From Anoplopoma fimbria (lineage: Eukaryota; Chordata; Actinopteri; Perciformes; Anoplopomatidae), in contig NC_072467.1 in NCBI RefSeq assembly GCF_027596085.1, forward strand, positions 10,711,476-10,775,475: 64,000 bases of DNA, written 5' to 3'. The position numbers were made by a program, and so were the translations under genes. The number at the start of each line of letters is the position of its first letter. Positions within the stretch are counted from its first letter, which is position 1. Below, in pieces: positions 1-13,542 of the stretch. The notes beneath the pieces were generated by a model. That model saw only the letters and a program-made list of their open reading frames with translations, was not told the DNA's origin and did not search any database.

Positions 1-29
<29 letters not shown>
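1..29. repeat. (AC)n microsatellite at left edge
   Basis: Pure AC dinucleotide run cut by the window edge. Its full length cannot be seen. Confidence 0.95.
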
Positions 30-33
<4 letters not shown>

Positions 34-214
34 ATGCCAAATATCTTCCATTTCAACTCAAACTCCACAGCTGTATGTTAAAACTATCCAGTGTGTTGAA
101 GATCATCAGTGTATCACTTCACAATGAACCCTGACTAACTGTCATGTCACTCACTCATTAAACTTTAAGAGCGCTGGTAGTTCAGCAGCCTTTGACATTC
201 TTGGACATACATGT

Positions 215-216
215 GG

Positions 217-258
<42 letters not shown>

Positions 259-262
259 TTTT
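215..262. repeat. (TTG)n microsatellite with T-rich end
   Basis: About 14 TTG/GTT units ending in a T run. It lies upstream of elmo3 and has no coding context. Confidence 0.9.
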
Positions 263-2060
263 AACCAGGAAGCCTCATTAAGATCACAGAATGATTTAGC
301 CTGGCCAAGACAGGCAGCAGCACATTAAACAACGTTTCAGGCAACAACATAAAATTACAGACATACAATTTAAGTTCACAGCATATGGTATACCAAAATA
401 AAACTCAGGTCAATATATCCTGGATGACAAAGTAGTAATTAGCTCAGTGATGGCATCTACAAACTAATGTACTTTACTTTATTCTAATTTTGGGAAATTC
501 CTATAGACCAGCTCCCCTTGACCCAAATCAATCTGTGACAAACCCCGAGCCACAGGAGCAGCATACCTACAAGCGTTTTTTTTTTTTTTTTTTTCCCATT
601 TCAAGATGCAGGAGTAAGTCTTGCGAAAATGTCACAGAACGAAGACTGTTGATTTCAGCATTTTTTCAGATGGATACATTCACATAGATACGAAGGACGC
701 AAGTAAAGAATAGCCTGTTAAAGAATGACATGCTATGATTCAGTCTATGAATGGACAATGCAGGCCAACCAACCCTAGCACATTGACATTCTAACATATC
801 TAACTGCACATATGCACTCGCATTAAAAAAATCTGGTATTTCAGGTGCATTATTTTATAAGAAACAGAGCCATTGACAAAATTCAAAACATGGTCGTTAG
901 AATGGTTTTCAGGACGTTCTATCTGAACAAACAATGCTTCTTTCTGAAATGGTTCTGTGATTAGATCAACAAAAGTAACAAAATTTGTATGAAGAAGATC
1001 AACAATAGTGGTACAGCTCAAATACTGACATGATCATTGGAACAGTGGAAACAGAAAGGCAAAGAAGATGATCTTGATGCTATATAACACTTCTGGTTGA
1101 CTGTGATGTCGAGGCCTACAGAGGGTGATCATCCCCACTTCCTTACCAGTGTGGTTTGTGCTGCAGCACGAGATATTAAAAATGGCATTAGTCGCTGCCA
1201 AGTCTGGTGAATATGATAATCTCTCATGTCATTGAATGGTAGTTAGACTAACAGGTCAGCTTTTTAACATTTTCTTTTCAGTCACTGTCCCTTCTGCTTG
1301 TTGCATACCAATCTATGGAGCCCCAACATGTTCAACATTAGATAATCAAGTTGTTTATCATATAAATATGAATAAATTGCACTGAACTGTGCAGAGTTTT
1401 AAAGGAGTTCCTTTTTATTTTACGTTTAAAATGTTTTCTTCCAAAATGCCCTTTTTCATTCACAGTCCATTTAAATTTTTTAATTTCACATTCCACCGCA
1501 GTGGTTTTGTCACAAGGCCCTCAATTTTCAGCCAATCACAGGCCACCTTCCATCTGTTGATTCATTACACACCCCCAGCCCTGTCACAGACATACCCCAC
1601 TCGTACAATTTGTATATATTTATATATTTATTTAATATTGAACAGTTAGGGGTTTAAAACCCATCCACTGGTTGGTTTTTCTTTCTGCTTTTACGAAACG
1701 AGATTGTGGGGAAGTTTTCCATGTGTTTCCCAGAACCTATGGGGAAGTTGCACGGCTTTGCGCAAGACACTAAGCTATGAGTAGTAGTTTAAACTGTATC
1801 CCAGACAGCAGGGTGTGTGTGTTTCACAATCACATACTGTACTTCACTTTGAAGAGGTTGGAACAGAGTGAGAATGGATCTCACTAACTAGAACATTTGG
1901 AAAATGCTGAATAATTGAAATTGGAAAGAACACAGATCCCAGGTTGACACACTTTTCTGAGCCATGATACCGTAAACAATATTTCTGTTAGTTATTTAGG
2001 TAATAATCTTAACAGCAGCACAACAATTAACCATTCAAGACTGTTGTTTTGGACGCGTCT
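263..2060. other. elmo3: Non-coding upstream flank of elmo3
   Basis: No open frame here looks like protein and none is bounded by convincing splice sites. It holds a T16 run near 577-594 and AT-rich unique-looking sequence. I searched it for the missing N-terminal elmo3 exon (a coding end in Gln followed by a GT donor, phase 0) and did not find one. Confidence 0.6.
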
Positions 2061-2215
2061 GTTCTCAACCAATCCTGTCAGCCCAGAAGAATCCCCACAA
2101 ATGTTCTCATTGGCCCGGCCGTCTCCACTAAACACATCTGATTGGTTGACCTTCTGGGCTGCCACTAATAACAGAGCAGCCCCTGGTTCTACCGCAGACA
2201 TTTTGATTGGTTGAC
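2060..2215 (+). promoter_or_regulatory. elmo3: CCAAT-box cluster, candidate elmo3 promoter
   Basis: Four CCAAT/ATTGG pentamers occur within about 140 bp: CCAAT at 2069-2073 and ATTGG at 2109-2113, 2141-2145 and 2206-2210. The last two lie in an imperfect ~65-bp tandem duplication sharing the string GATTGGTTGACC. Spaced CCAAT boxes are a classic NF-Y promoter arrangement. The cluster ends about 300 bp before the first coding exon I can support. The promoter role is inferred from position and motif only. Confidence 0.45.
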
Positions 2216-2415
2216 CGCTGGACTGACCACTAATAGCAGGATAGCTGAGAGCCAGACATGGAAGTAGTCTGGCTTTTATTTACGTTCAAAGAGAGATCTG
2301 GGCACTGAGGGTTTCATTGTTCGGAAAGTGTTGGAGAGCTTAGGATTTCCTCTTCTCAGCAATCAAGGTTTGCAGCCAGCGAAAAATAGTTGTGGTACCT
2401 ACATCCCATAACGGC

Positions 2416-2466
2416 ATGTCATTTCTGAAGCGTGTGTTCAGCTCCCTGACAGAGAAAATACTATGA
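2416..2466 (+). other. Short upstream ORF in putative elmo3 leader
   Basis: ATG at 2416 opens 16 codons (MSFLKRVFSSLTEKIL) and stops at 2464-2466, before the candidate elmo3 start at 2504 and in a different frame. If transcription starts near the CCAAT cluster this would be a uORF. It has no similarity that I recognise. Confidence 0.25.
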
Positions 2467-2503
2467 TAGTAGAGTCTATGTCCTGTTGTTACGACCCACG
2501 TGT

Positions 2504-5500
2504 ATGCAGCAGGTGTGAGTTTTTTTATGTTTGCATTGATATGTATCTGACTTCATGCTGTTTTGTTGTGTCTGTGTACAGAAAAAGCCTCTGTCTGCTG
2601 TAATAAAGGAAGTGTGTGATGGGTAAGTTGATAATGGATCAGAGTTTTTGTGCTGCCTCTATGCTGTCTTTGCAGTAGTGTTTGATATCATTATCATTGA
2701 ACTGTATGCATAACCGTGATAGTTAATATCGGTGTGTTTGTGTGTGTAGCTGGAATCTCCCAGGTCCTGACAACTACGCTCTGCAGTACGCTGATGGAGT
2801 GCAGACGTACATCACTGAATCGGTGAGTCACATCAACTGAATCAATACAAATATTTATCTACAGCAGGGAATCGGCCTGGTAAGTGTTTGAGCAGATCTT
2901 GAAGACATTAAGCAACAGATCTGAGACAGCCCTTTAGATGTTGAGGACGAAAATGTTGTAAATCTCTGTCTGAGTTGTCAAAGCACAGCAATGAATCTGT
3001 AAATCACAATTGTGTGAGTATTTTTCTTGAGTCCAGAAGTACATAACATTTCTTGACCTAAGACCAATCCCACGTCCCACAACGTCATTGGCACTATTAA
3101 AAAATAGTACGGTACAGGCTGAAAAGGACAGGGAGAGAGACAGAGAAAAGCAGCTGGAAGTACACTGGGCATCTTGGTGTCAAATGACCTTTTGAAAAGG
3201 TTGCCACTGAATGCCTTTCCCCTATTTGGGCTGAAGGCAGGGCTGCAGAAGCCATCACAATGCCATCAGATGGATACAAAGAAAAAGATGCTTTAGTTAT
3301 TGGGAATTCAGAATTTTCCCTTCATGTCATAGCCTATATCCAAACTATTCCAAAGAGGGACAGAGGTGGACATTTCTTCAGCTAGCAGCCCTAAACACAT
3401 TACATCTCATCTCTTGTATGTCTCTTACCTATGTAGCAATTACCCTGTTAAATAAACTCTTGAAATAAGGCTAGAGTAGGATAAATGCTTTGTTATTAGA
3501 AAGTATGCTGGATCAGCAGGCCAATCACATCAGTCCCTCGGCTAATAGCCTGGGACTCTTTAGAGAAAAAAGAAGTTGTTATCTTTCTGCAACTTACACA
3601 CAAAACAGTTTTAAGCTAAACGTTTCTCTCTCTTTTACTATCAGTAAGTAGAGTGTCAGTACTAATTACTCATGCACTGCAGTTTTTAGCTGGCTATTTA
3701 TATCCAAGTGTGGGTCTTTTTTATGGGTAGCAGAGTGTATAGGTCTATGTACCGTTTATATGTCGGTGTGTGGCTAAACTATTTGTATCCACGTGTGAAA
3801 GACTTTCTCTACCTTGCGGTCTCTGTGGCCCGGTACATGCCAAGTGTTTTTGTTTTTTTCAACAGCTTTTAAATTTTTCCTCTGCATGCATGTTTGTGTG
3901 TGTCTGTTTCTTTTTGTTTTGTAGAATCGTCTGGACATTAAGAACGGCTGCATTCTGCGTTTGACCAAGGCACCGGTGAGTCTGCATCAACCAGGCTCTC
4001 AGCCACACTACTCCTCCACCTCCCTCTTCTCACATTCCTCCAGCTCTCTGTCTCTCACTGTCACTGTCTCTCTTCACTGTAATTTATATACTGCATGCAG
4101 AACATTTACAGAATCAGCTGCGTGAACAGTCAAGAGAATAAGACATTATTATATTAACTATTACAAGTAGCCAAGTTTCCAAGAAGTGTAACAATATGTT
4201 ATGAATAACTAGATAAGGACAAAACTGTTGAGTCTGGTGTGTGTGAACATGTGTTTTGTCGACGCTGGTGAACCCAGGGCCGCTGTGCAGAAGACCTGTT
4301 CAAGGGTATCCAGAGCTCGGACTCGGGTGTGCGCTGCGATTCGCTGAAGGAGCTGGCGAGCGTTTCCACAGACGTGACCTTCGCTCAGGAGTTCATCAGT
4401 CGAGACGGACATCTCTTATTGGTCAAAATAGTAGAGGACGCTAACGAGTTAGTACTCAATGTGTGTGTGTCTGTGCTTGCATCTTTTCCATGGCTGGGGT
4501 AGAATGTTGTTCCTTAGATAGATATCAGTGGCGCTGAAGGGTGAATTGTTTATTGCACATGCTGCAATATAATTTCAAATTTTGCTAAAAGCCTGTTGGT
4601 TTATACATTTTGAGTAGTTTCCATGATCATATAAATCACTGACAAACTCCTCTGTAGCATGTAGAGACAGCACAGGGAGTTGCATCATGGGTGCTCTGTC
4701 ACATGGTGGAAATTGTTTAGATTGCATTGTGATAAATACAAGGATGCCTACACAAGCAGTCCATCTGAAAGCCTTTTTGTCAGGGTATGTGTCTGTGAGT
4801 GCATAATATTTTCTTTGTATGTGTGTCTGCGTCATTCAGGAGTAACGTGATAATGACCCACACACTGACTGGCTTCATGGAACTGATGGATCATGGGATA
4901 GTTTCATGGGAGAATCTGTCGTCTGTCTTCATCAAGAAGGTGCTGTATCTTGTGCTCTCTGTCTGTTGTTTTGTCACTGATTTGTTTTTCACTTATTGTA
5001 GCTGCCCTCCTTTATACTATTCCGTCATCCTTCTCTCCTTCCCTTCCTTTTACGATTTCAGATTGCTAGCTTTGTCAACGCCAAGCTGACCGATGCATCA
5101 ATACAGCAGGTGTCCTTGGACATCCTAGAGAGCATGGTGCTGAGCAGCCACGGCCTCTTCCTGCAGGTCAAACAGGAAGTCACTATGGAGCGGCTCATCG
5201 CTCACTTCATGGTGTAAGTTACAGATAGATATGGTCTGACTCGTAGAAGCCAATCATATATTAATTGAAACCTTGAATGAATGAAGCCACACCTGCTGAA
5301 CATAAGAATATTTCCTCTTGTGCTGTGTCAAATGTGTTAAGTGTTCTAGCTTTTACTCCAATCAAAACTATAACATTGGTTCTTAGACATAGAATCTAAA
5401 GGCAATGTGACAAGAATTTGGTATTGTAAGTGTTCGGGTTTCCTTTGTAGTCTGACCATTTGTTGTCCTAGAAGGATTTGAAATCACGTTTGAGCGGGCT

Positions 5501-8500
5501 TTGGTTGCATGCAGGAAAACTGTTTGGAGAGCAAGAGGCGGGATGCATTTGCTGAAAAGCAATCTCTGGGGCTGTTCTTCCAGAGCAAATCACTTTCAGT
5601 GGCAGATAGTGGAAGAAACCAAGATGGATGGAAAATGTTCAGTATCTACTGTTCAGCAAAGAGAAATAGAAAACTAACTTTACCAGAGTTACAAATCCGT
5701 GGGGCGATAGGGTGGAGCAGTGATAAACGGCAGTATTGTCTCTGTAACAGGAAGTATTTAACTTAAAAAAACAAACTAGTGATAATACCATTGTCTCTTC
5801 CATTTATCACACCAGAATTTCACAGTCAGACTGGATGCAGCAGTGGAACATCTAAATTATATATTTGTCTCACTTTTTCTTTTCTCGTCTGTGACCACTT
5901 TCAGGACGAACCAGCAGATACAGACCAAAGCTATGGCTCTACTTATGGCACTACTACAAACAGCCGGGGACTCAGACAGACAGGTGCTTCTTACTTTCTA
6001 ATGCACTTTCAACTTCCTCTTCTCATAGCTATTCAAACTTCAGAGCATGCATACATGTAGGTATTTGGTTAGGTTCCTTCCTGAATGTCTGTGACTTCCA
6101 AACAGTAGTGCCTGCAGCTGTTAATCAGGTATGCTCTGTGCATACTCTAACTTAGCTGATGCTTTTTTCATGTTAAATCATCATAACTTTTTTACTATGG
6201 TGCATTTGTGTAGTGATTGGAAGCTTCTGTATCCAAGGCTAAAAGTGGCGTGAATGTTAAGAATCCTGTAAAAGTCACTTCTACAGACAGCTGGAAAGGA
6301 CCATCTATCTAATTCTGTCTGGTCAACTCAGCTTTTCGACACACAGTCGGGGCTTTCTCTCCCACTGTTCAGTTCCTGCTCCTCTCTCATTGTACAGAAA
6401 CAGTTCCCTCATTCAGCCCTCTGTCTTCCTTTCTCTCAGACTCTCTTTGTAACTGAAGCACAATCTCACACTTCCTCACTTTTACACTGAGTCAACAAAT
6501 ACACTCTTCTTATCAGCAAATATGCCCTGAACAAAACGAAGCTGAGCTAGAGATGCGTGTACCAGCAAGTGATGGTTTTGGTTACAGAGGTCAAAGTCCC
6601 ACACAACCCGTGTCCCCACCCACTAATCAGTAACTGACACTATATCGCCACCACTTGTTAGAAACATGTCATTGCACCCTTAGTAACACATTTTTAGTCA
6701 ATGCTCAATTTGTTCCGTTGTTTCTTGTCTTCATTTTTCCAGGATATTTTTGCGTTCCTGAATAAGAGGAATCTCCGGCAGTACATTTATAAAGTAAATT
6801 ATCTTTTTTATTAACTTTTACATTTCACATAGTTGTGTGTATGTCAGTGTTAACACAATGAAAGAATACCTCATTGTTGTGCTTAGGAATGTAAGTAAAG
6901 CAACATCTCTGGCCTATTGAAGAAATGTGTGTATTTGTTGCAGAACATCATCCATAGTTCTGGTTCAGTCCAGGATGAGATGGCCCACTACCTCTATGTC
7001 CTACAGTCCGTTACCTTAAATCACCTGGAGGGCCGCATGAGGACCCCTATGGACTGTTACAGCCAGGTGAGCTACAACATAAGGAGCCAAAGACTGAAAA
7101 AATCTGCTGCTGCTGAAAGTTTTTCTGCTTCGTTTCACACATTTAAAAAAAAAAAAAAAAAAATCAGTATAGGAATTATATCATTTGATTTCTTAAGCCT
7201 GCGCACACACTCTTAAAGATGTATCAGCTGGTCAGTCTTAAATCGTTTGTGGCTAAAATGCAATAATTCCCCACTTATCACAGATGTTGATCTGCACTGA
7301 AATTTAATCAGCTGTTCCTTGTTCTGAAGTCAGTTTTTACATTTTCTGGACAAATCTCTAAATCTTTCATCTTAATAAAATGTAAATGTATAACATTATT
7401 AGTGTTAATTATCAGATAAACCAGATGAAGAGTGGGTGCATGACAGTGACTACACAGAGATGTGCACTCAATGTCACTCTCTGAAAAGTAAACAGCAATT
7501 TTTTATCTTTCTCTCCCCTTGCAGGAGCAGAGAGATATCCTTCACGGTTTGCGGCAGACAGCATTTGAGACGGAGAGTGAGAACAGTCTGAGCCACGAGA
7601 GACGACGCTCGCTCTGCGCCAAAGAGTTCAAGAAGTTAGGCTTCTCAGTGAGTGACTGCTATCGGAAGTTATTCTGTAATGTTGCTATTCACTTTCATCA
7701 TTAACAAAGCTCCTAGTTTAAGTACTTTTCATCTTCCTATCACTGTGATTAATATTGATTTTTTTTTATCATTTTAGAACAACAGTAACCCTGGGCAGGA
7801 CTTGGTGCGAACGCCTCCTGGTCTCCTAGCTTTGGACACCATGTATTATTTTGCTGCACGCTATCCTGATGCCTACAGCAGGGTGAGCATGATTTATCTG
7901 CTTATAATTCAACAGTTTGAAAAGCTCCTCATTTAAAATGATATGGCACTTTCTGACTTTGGCAATGTCATGGCTAGCATCATGTTAACCTCCTTGAGTA
8001 GTATGTCATTAACCTGAGCTGTATTTGAAATGAAAAATAAATCACCTCTATGAAAAAGACATTTTGACCACCTGATCTCATGTAACTCATACATGTTTCA
8101 GTTGTCTAATACATTAAAAAGAACAAATGTTGTGTAACTGTTGTAAAAATGCTTTTTGTCTGTGTTGGTTCAATGACCAACTAAAGCTTAATTTCATATG
8201 TTAACAATATAATGTTCAATTATTTCTGTCTCCAAGTTTGTCCTGGAGAACAGCAGCAGGGAGGACAAACATGAGTGTCCATTTGCCAGGAGCAGCATCC
8301 AGCTTACACTCATCCTGTGTGAAATCCTTCGTATCGGCGAGCCCCGTAAGTTGCCCTCAAATCTACAGGCTTATTGCCATGACTGTCTGTAACCTCTTGT
8401 CAAACCGACTCAACAACTGACAATCTGGTATTTTTTTGATTTTGTTTTCCGTCTTCTCTGATCCTTCCTCTGATAACAGCCTCAGAGACGAGATCTGACT

Positions 8501-11500
8501 ACCACCCCATCTTCTTCAGTCAGGATCGGCTGATGGAGGAGCTTTTCTGTGTCTGCATCCAGCTGCTCAACAAGACCTGGAAAGAGATGAGAGCCACACA
8601 GGAGGACTTTGACAAGGTACAGTAGCATGGCATGGCTGTCTTCATAGCTAGCAGGATACATTTTGCCCAAGCAGTTCTATCTTCAAACTTAAGCAGTTTT
8701 CTTTTCACTTCAAAAGAATGGTTCAACTTTTCCGAATATGCATTGAGAATTTGATGAAAAGATCAATGCTGTTCTGATGTCTGTACGGTAAATATGAAGC
8801 TTGAACCAGAAGCTGGTTAGTTTAGCTTAGCAGTCTCTGACTTTTGCACAGAGCCAGGCTAGCTGCAGCCCTGTTTCCAGTCTTTGCTCTAAGCTGCCTG
8901 CTGGCTCAAGCCTCATATTTAACAAAGAACCATGAGAGAGGTACTGATCTCCTCACATAACTCTCAGTAAAAAATGACAAACTATTTCTTGAAGGATTCC
9001 ATGTAATTGTGAGGTATGATAAACAAAGATTTAACGATCCAGAGCTGTGCTTTTTGGCCACAACACCATCTTAACCCCTAAATATTAATGATGATACTGC
9101 TATTTAGAGTATTGAGGCACATCTCAGTACAAACTGTAAATGCTGTGAAAGGGTGTACTACATCCCTGTTGTACAAAGGTTTTTAAACTATATTTCAAAT
9201 TTGACAAAAGGGCGAGCTCCTCCAGACATACAGAGTTGAAATTATATGAGAGCCTTTTAAAATTGTTTGGTTTTTTTATGGTAGATTTGTGTAGGTTTGT
9301 ACTTTTGTGACTTTGTAAAGGGGCATTCTTATGCTAACCATCCCTGAACCCTGCCCACACAGAACGAGTTGACCCTGCATTGAGATGCACACAGTGACCT
9401 TACAACCACTATGTAGTATTGTACAATGACGATAGGTTGAGCCAAGCCTTCAGCATTGCGGTGATTTAAGGGAGAAATATTGAGAATCCACATGTGCTGA
9501 AAAGGAAAGTGGTAGAGCTTTTGTCCTGAACCGCATTTCAACATCACACCCAACTGAGGCCATCAACTGAGCTCTCCTGATAGTCATAAAACCCTGTGAC
9601 CCCTTTGACCTTTTGGTAGCTGGCCAGTGTGATGAGGGCCAGTCCAGCAGACCGGCCTTTTGTTTTTGACCACGGACCCCTACCCAGGGTGCTTTAGGGC
9701 AAAGACAAAGGGGCATTAGGTGGACAAAGAGAAGCGTGATAGGCGGCAGAAACAGAGGGAGAAGGAAACGATAAAAAACAAAGCGCTCAGGGCATGAGCA
9801 GTAATTACTCAACAACAGAGGGAACGTAAAACTTCTAGAAACAATGTGAGAGAGGGAGAATGATACGGTCGGACTGGAGGGAGCGGAGTGGAAGATAAAC
9901 CACAGAACAAGAGAGGTGGTGGTGGTATTAGTAAGATCACAAATTTAGGTTTCGTTACTTAATGAGTTAATTGGAAATATTGTGTTAATGTGAGTTGACT
10001 GTGCCACAAACAAACAATCAATTCAATCAAAAGAACATATTTGGGTAGCTCTATACACCCCCTGTTATAACTGTCATCCTCCACATGCACACAGACGCGC
10101 ACACACACACACACACGCACACAGATATTTGGCATACATGCACATGCTGCAGGGTTTAGGGAACGGAGACAGCGGCCTCCTATTGGCCAGTTTAGCTCAA
10201 TGACAGAGGGGCTGGGCGGGGGATGTTGGTAGGAGGGGCGTTCGTGCATGTGTGTGACAGTATCAGGGAGTCTGTTTACAAAACACCCACAGGCCTGCAC
10301 CTCTCTTGTCATGAAGGTGATCTCTGTCTCTCTCCCTCGCTTTCACCCCTTGTCATCCCCGTCACTTTTCTCTGATTGTTGACGATGGGTGCAATTTGAA
10401 GTTGGGATTGAAATATAGTCTGCACTGAAGGAAGAAAGATGGAGGTAAGGTTGTTTTTGGTATTGTTTCCTGGTTGGAATGCGTCAAGATAGATGATTTA
10501 TTTGGGAAGTCAATATCAAATGTTCCAAGTTCTATTTTTCCTCCATTCTCCAAGGGTACACTCGTAAAACAGGTGAGCCTTAACAACAGAAATCATTTAT
10601 TGCATGAGAGTTAAGATGACACCACAGTGTGAGGCAGCTATCTCAGGATTGTGTCATGTGAAAGTTGCAGGACAGTGAGGTAATTTTGGCTCAGGGGGCT
10701 TGAGCAGGGAGACAGTGTGAAACTCTAGTCGCTTGTTTTGTGTCCCTGCATGTTCACACAATATAAAATGACTGTCTGGATTCCACCATCTGCACATCCA
10801 CTGAGGCCAGACAGATGGACTCATTCTCTGTGGTCATAAACAGTTCGGTCACATTAAAAAAATCTGTGTCGGATGCTTAATAAGCACTACCAGATTCTGT
10901 TACGATTGAGATTTTCTGCTTTTTGGTATTGATTTCATGTTTGTGAATTGCTTGTAACCTAATGCTCTGTTGTAGCAAACAGTTATTTGTATAATAGGAC
11001 ATAACCGTGTGAAGAGAAGTCCGGACAGAGCTGCACTGAATGGGTCAATTGACACTTGAGTCACTAATTGATCACAATCCGTTGAATTGGGTGTGAACAG
11101 GAATGATCTAGGTCAGCAGAGTGTGTGTCAGATAAAGCGAGATCAGGACAAATAGTGCTGGAGTCAGCTTGCTCTCTGTAGCACTATAGATTTCTATAGA
11201 GATTTTCCACTATTTACAACTGAGGCACGTATACTGAAGGTAGATATAGTTATTTTCACATATGCACTATTTCACCAACTGCCCTGAGCTCTTGTTTCAG
11301 GTTACCTGGGGTCAACCCCTGTCCCTCTGTGTGAGCTTCAGTTTAACAAGTCATGCAGAATGAACACACATACACACAAACACACAATCACACGGGTTTA
11401 GCAAATGCTGAGTCAGTGCTACAGCATTTTAAACTTGTTTCTTAAATTAAATGTGTATTATGTTTTTCAAACCAAATATAAGGATGATAGCAGTTACTGT

Positions 11501-13452
11501 TCAGTGAAAAAAACACCCAGTTTACTAATTGAGCATGATTGGTATGAGGGTGTTGGGTGGATGTTGCAGATAATTGGGTTAATAAAGAGGGCTGATCAAT
11601 GGCTGGCCCCTCTGTGGGTCAGAGAGGTTGATATAGGCTCATGTGATTGGACAGCGGGAACCAGCAGGGAGTCCTTCACTTTTAACTGATAATAGAAGTA
11701 GGCGGGAAAATATATGAATGGATTGGAGGAAAGGGGTGTGGCTTAGAAGGAATAATGAATAAAAGAGTGGAGGAGATGAAGTGAAATCCTCTTCCTGATT
11801 CAACACCCAGCAGGCTGCACTCTTTATCAATCAATCCGTGAAACATGTTCTGGCCTAATAGAGGAAACAGAGGAAACTGTTGGTTTTAAAGTTAAAAGGC
11901 AATATTTAGGGGCTTTTATATCCTCACCCAAAATGTTTATATAAAATACTCAAAGGTATATTAGACATTTGCTATGTTGCTGTGATTTGGTTGGTAGGAG
12001 GCCAATTCTTAATTTCTTGGTCTCAACTTTGTCCTTGCTCTGAAAAAGCTATAAAGTGAAACTTTGATTTTTTTTTGTATATTGTCACACATTCTGCAAA
12101 CTAGTCCGTGTCGAGAGTAAACCATAAGAAAAGGCAAGACAATACCATTTAAATTAGAATAAAGGAAGAAAAAGGATGGCCCTCAACACCATCATCGTCT
12201 GAATTATTGCATTGCTCTAATCTGCTGCTGACTTCTGATAAAGTGTACAAGTTACATCTATCGTACCACTTAACGTCATACAGAAGCTCTCTTTTTGAAG
12301 GCCACTACAACCCAAAGGAATCTCTGAAACAAGGGGAATTGTTTTTGAGGGAGAGTTGCATAGGACACAGCCCGTATGAATACAAATCATGCAAACTAAA
12401 CAAAAAAATGCTTTCCGATGCATTCACTCATCCCTCAGCAGTGTCTAACCTCTCTCCGTCTCCATGTGTCCATCCCCAGGTGATGCAGGTGGTGAGGGAG
12501 CAGATCACCAGGACGTTGTCCAGTAAGCCAACGTCCCTGGAGCTCTTCAAGAACAAAGTCAATGCCCTCAACTACAGCGAGATCCTCAAGCTGCGGCAGA
12601 CAGAACGGCTGCACCAAGAAGAGACTCTTGCTCCACCCGTACTGTGAGTAGCAGTATGTCTAAAGATTAGATACCAGTCTTTGATGAAACAATTTACGTT
12701 TGCATCTTTTTTGCTGAAGTGGTTTCAGCTGCATGGCAGAAAATGTCGGATCAGATCAGCCTTTGTTTATTTTGGTTTCAATAGTCTTCTGATGCAGGGT
12801 TTGTCTACTTATGTGGATTTCTTGCAGCAATTTTGCTCCATGGCCCTTGAGAAAAATGACAATTAACGGGATCAAATTCTTGTGAATTGAGCTTCTTTTT
12901 TTTTTTTTTATGTAGAAAAAGTAAAGCAACACAGCGTCTATGGCACATCCTGATCAGCTGCTCTATTGACAACTCCAAATAGTTTCCATCTCTATGGAAC
13001 CAGCTGACCTGTCAGCAGCCATACTGTTGTGTATTATGCTACTGTTTGTCACTAAACACTTAGTGTAACAGTGTGTTGCTGTCACATAGAGGGATCATCC
13101 ATGCAGGTTGTGTGTATTGTTAGCAAAGGTGCCGTCCTTGTTGTGAATGATGAAGAAGACAGGATGGAATGGATGACTTCTTATAGTCCTGGCAACTGTT
13201 GTGTTTTATTCTGCCTCTATGTATTGTGGTCAGTTTACTTCAATTTGGTTGTGAGTTTCTTTATAATAAAGAAGATGCTAATAGCATGTGACAAAGCATT
13301 TTGTTGAGCGTGTGTGTGATTTTCTTTCCAGTGAGCTCAAAGAACGCTTGAAGCCAGAGCTGCTTGAGTTGATCCGCCAGCAGAGACTCAACAGGTTGTG
13401 TCAAGGAACAAAGTTTAGGAAGATAAGCAGCCGACGCAGACAGGGTGAGAAG

Positions 13453-13542
<90 letters not shown>

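Noticed and set aside
9450..9815. 121-codon minus-strand frame in the large elmo3 intron
   Set aside because: No splice context, no domain, biased composition; intronic noise.
12207..12647. 146-codon plus-strand frame
   Set aside because: Only 12480-12643 is a real elmo3 exon. The upstream part is intron read through into it.
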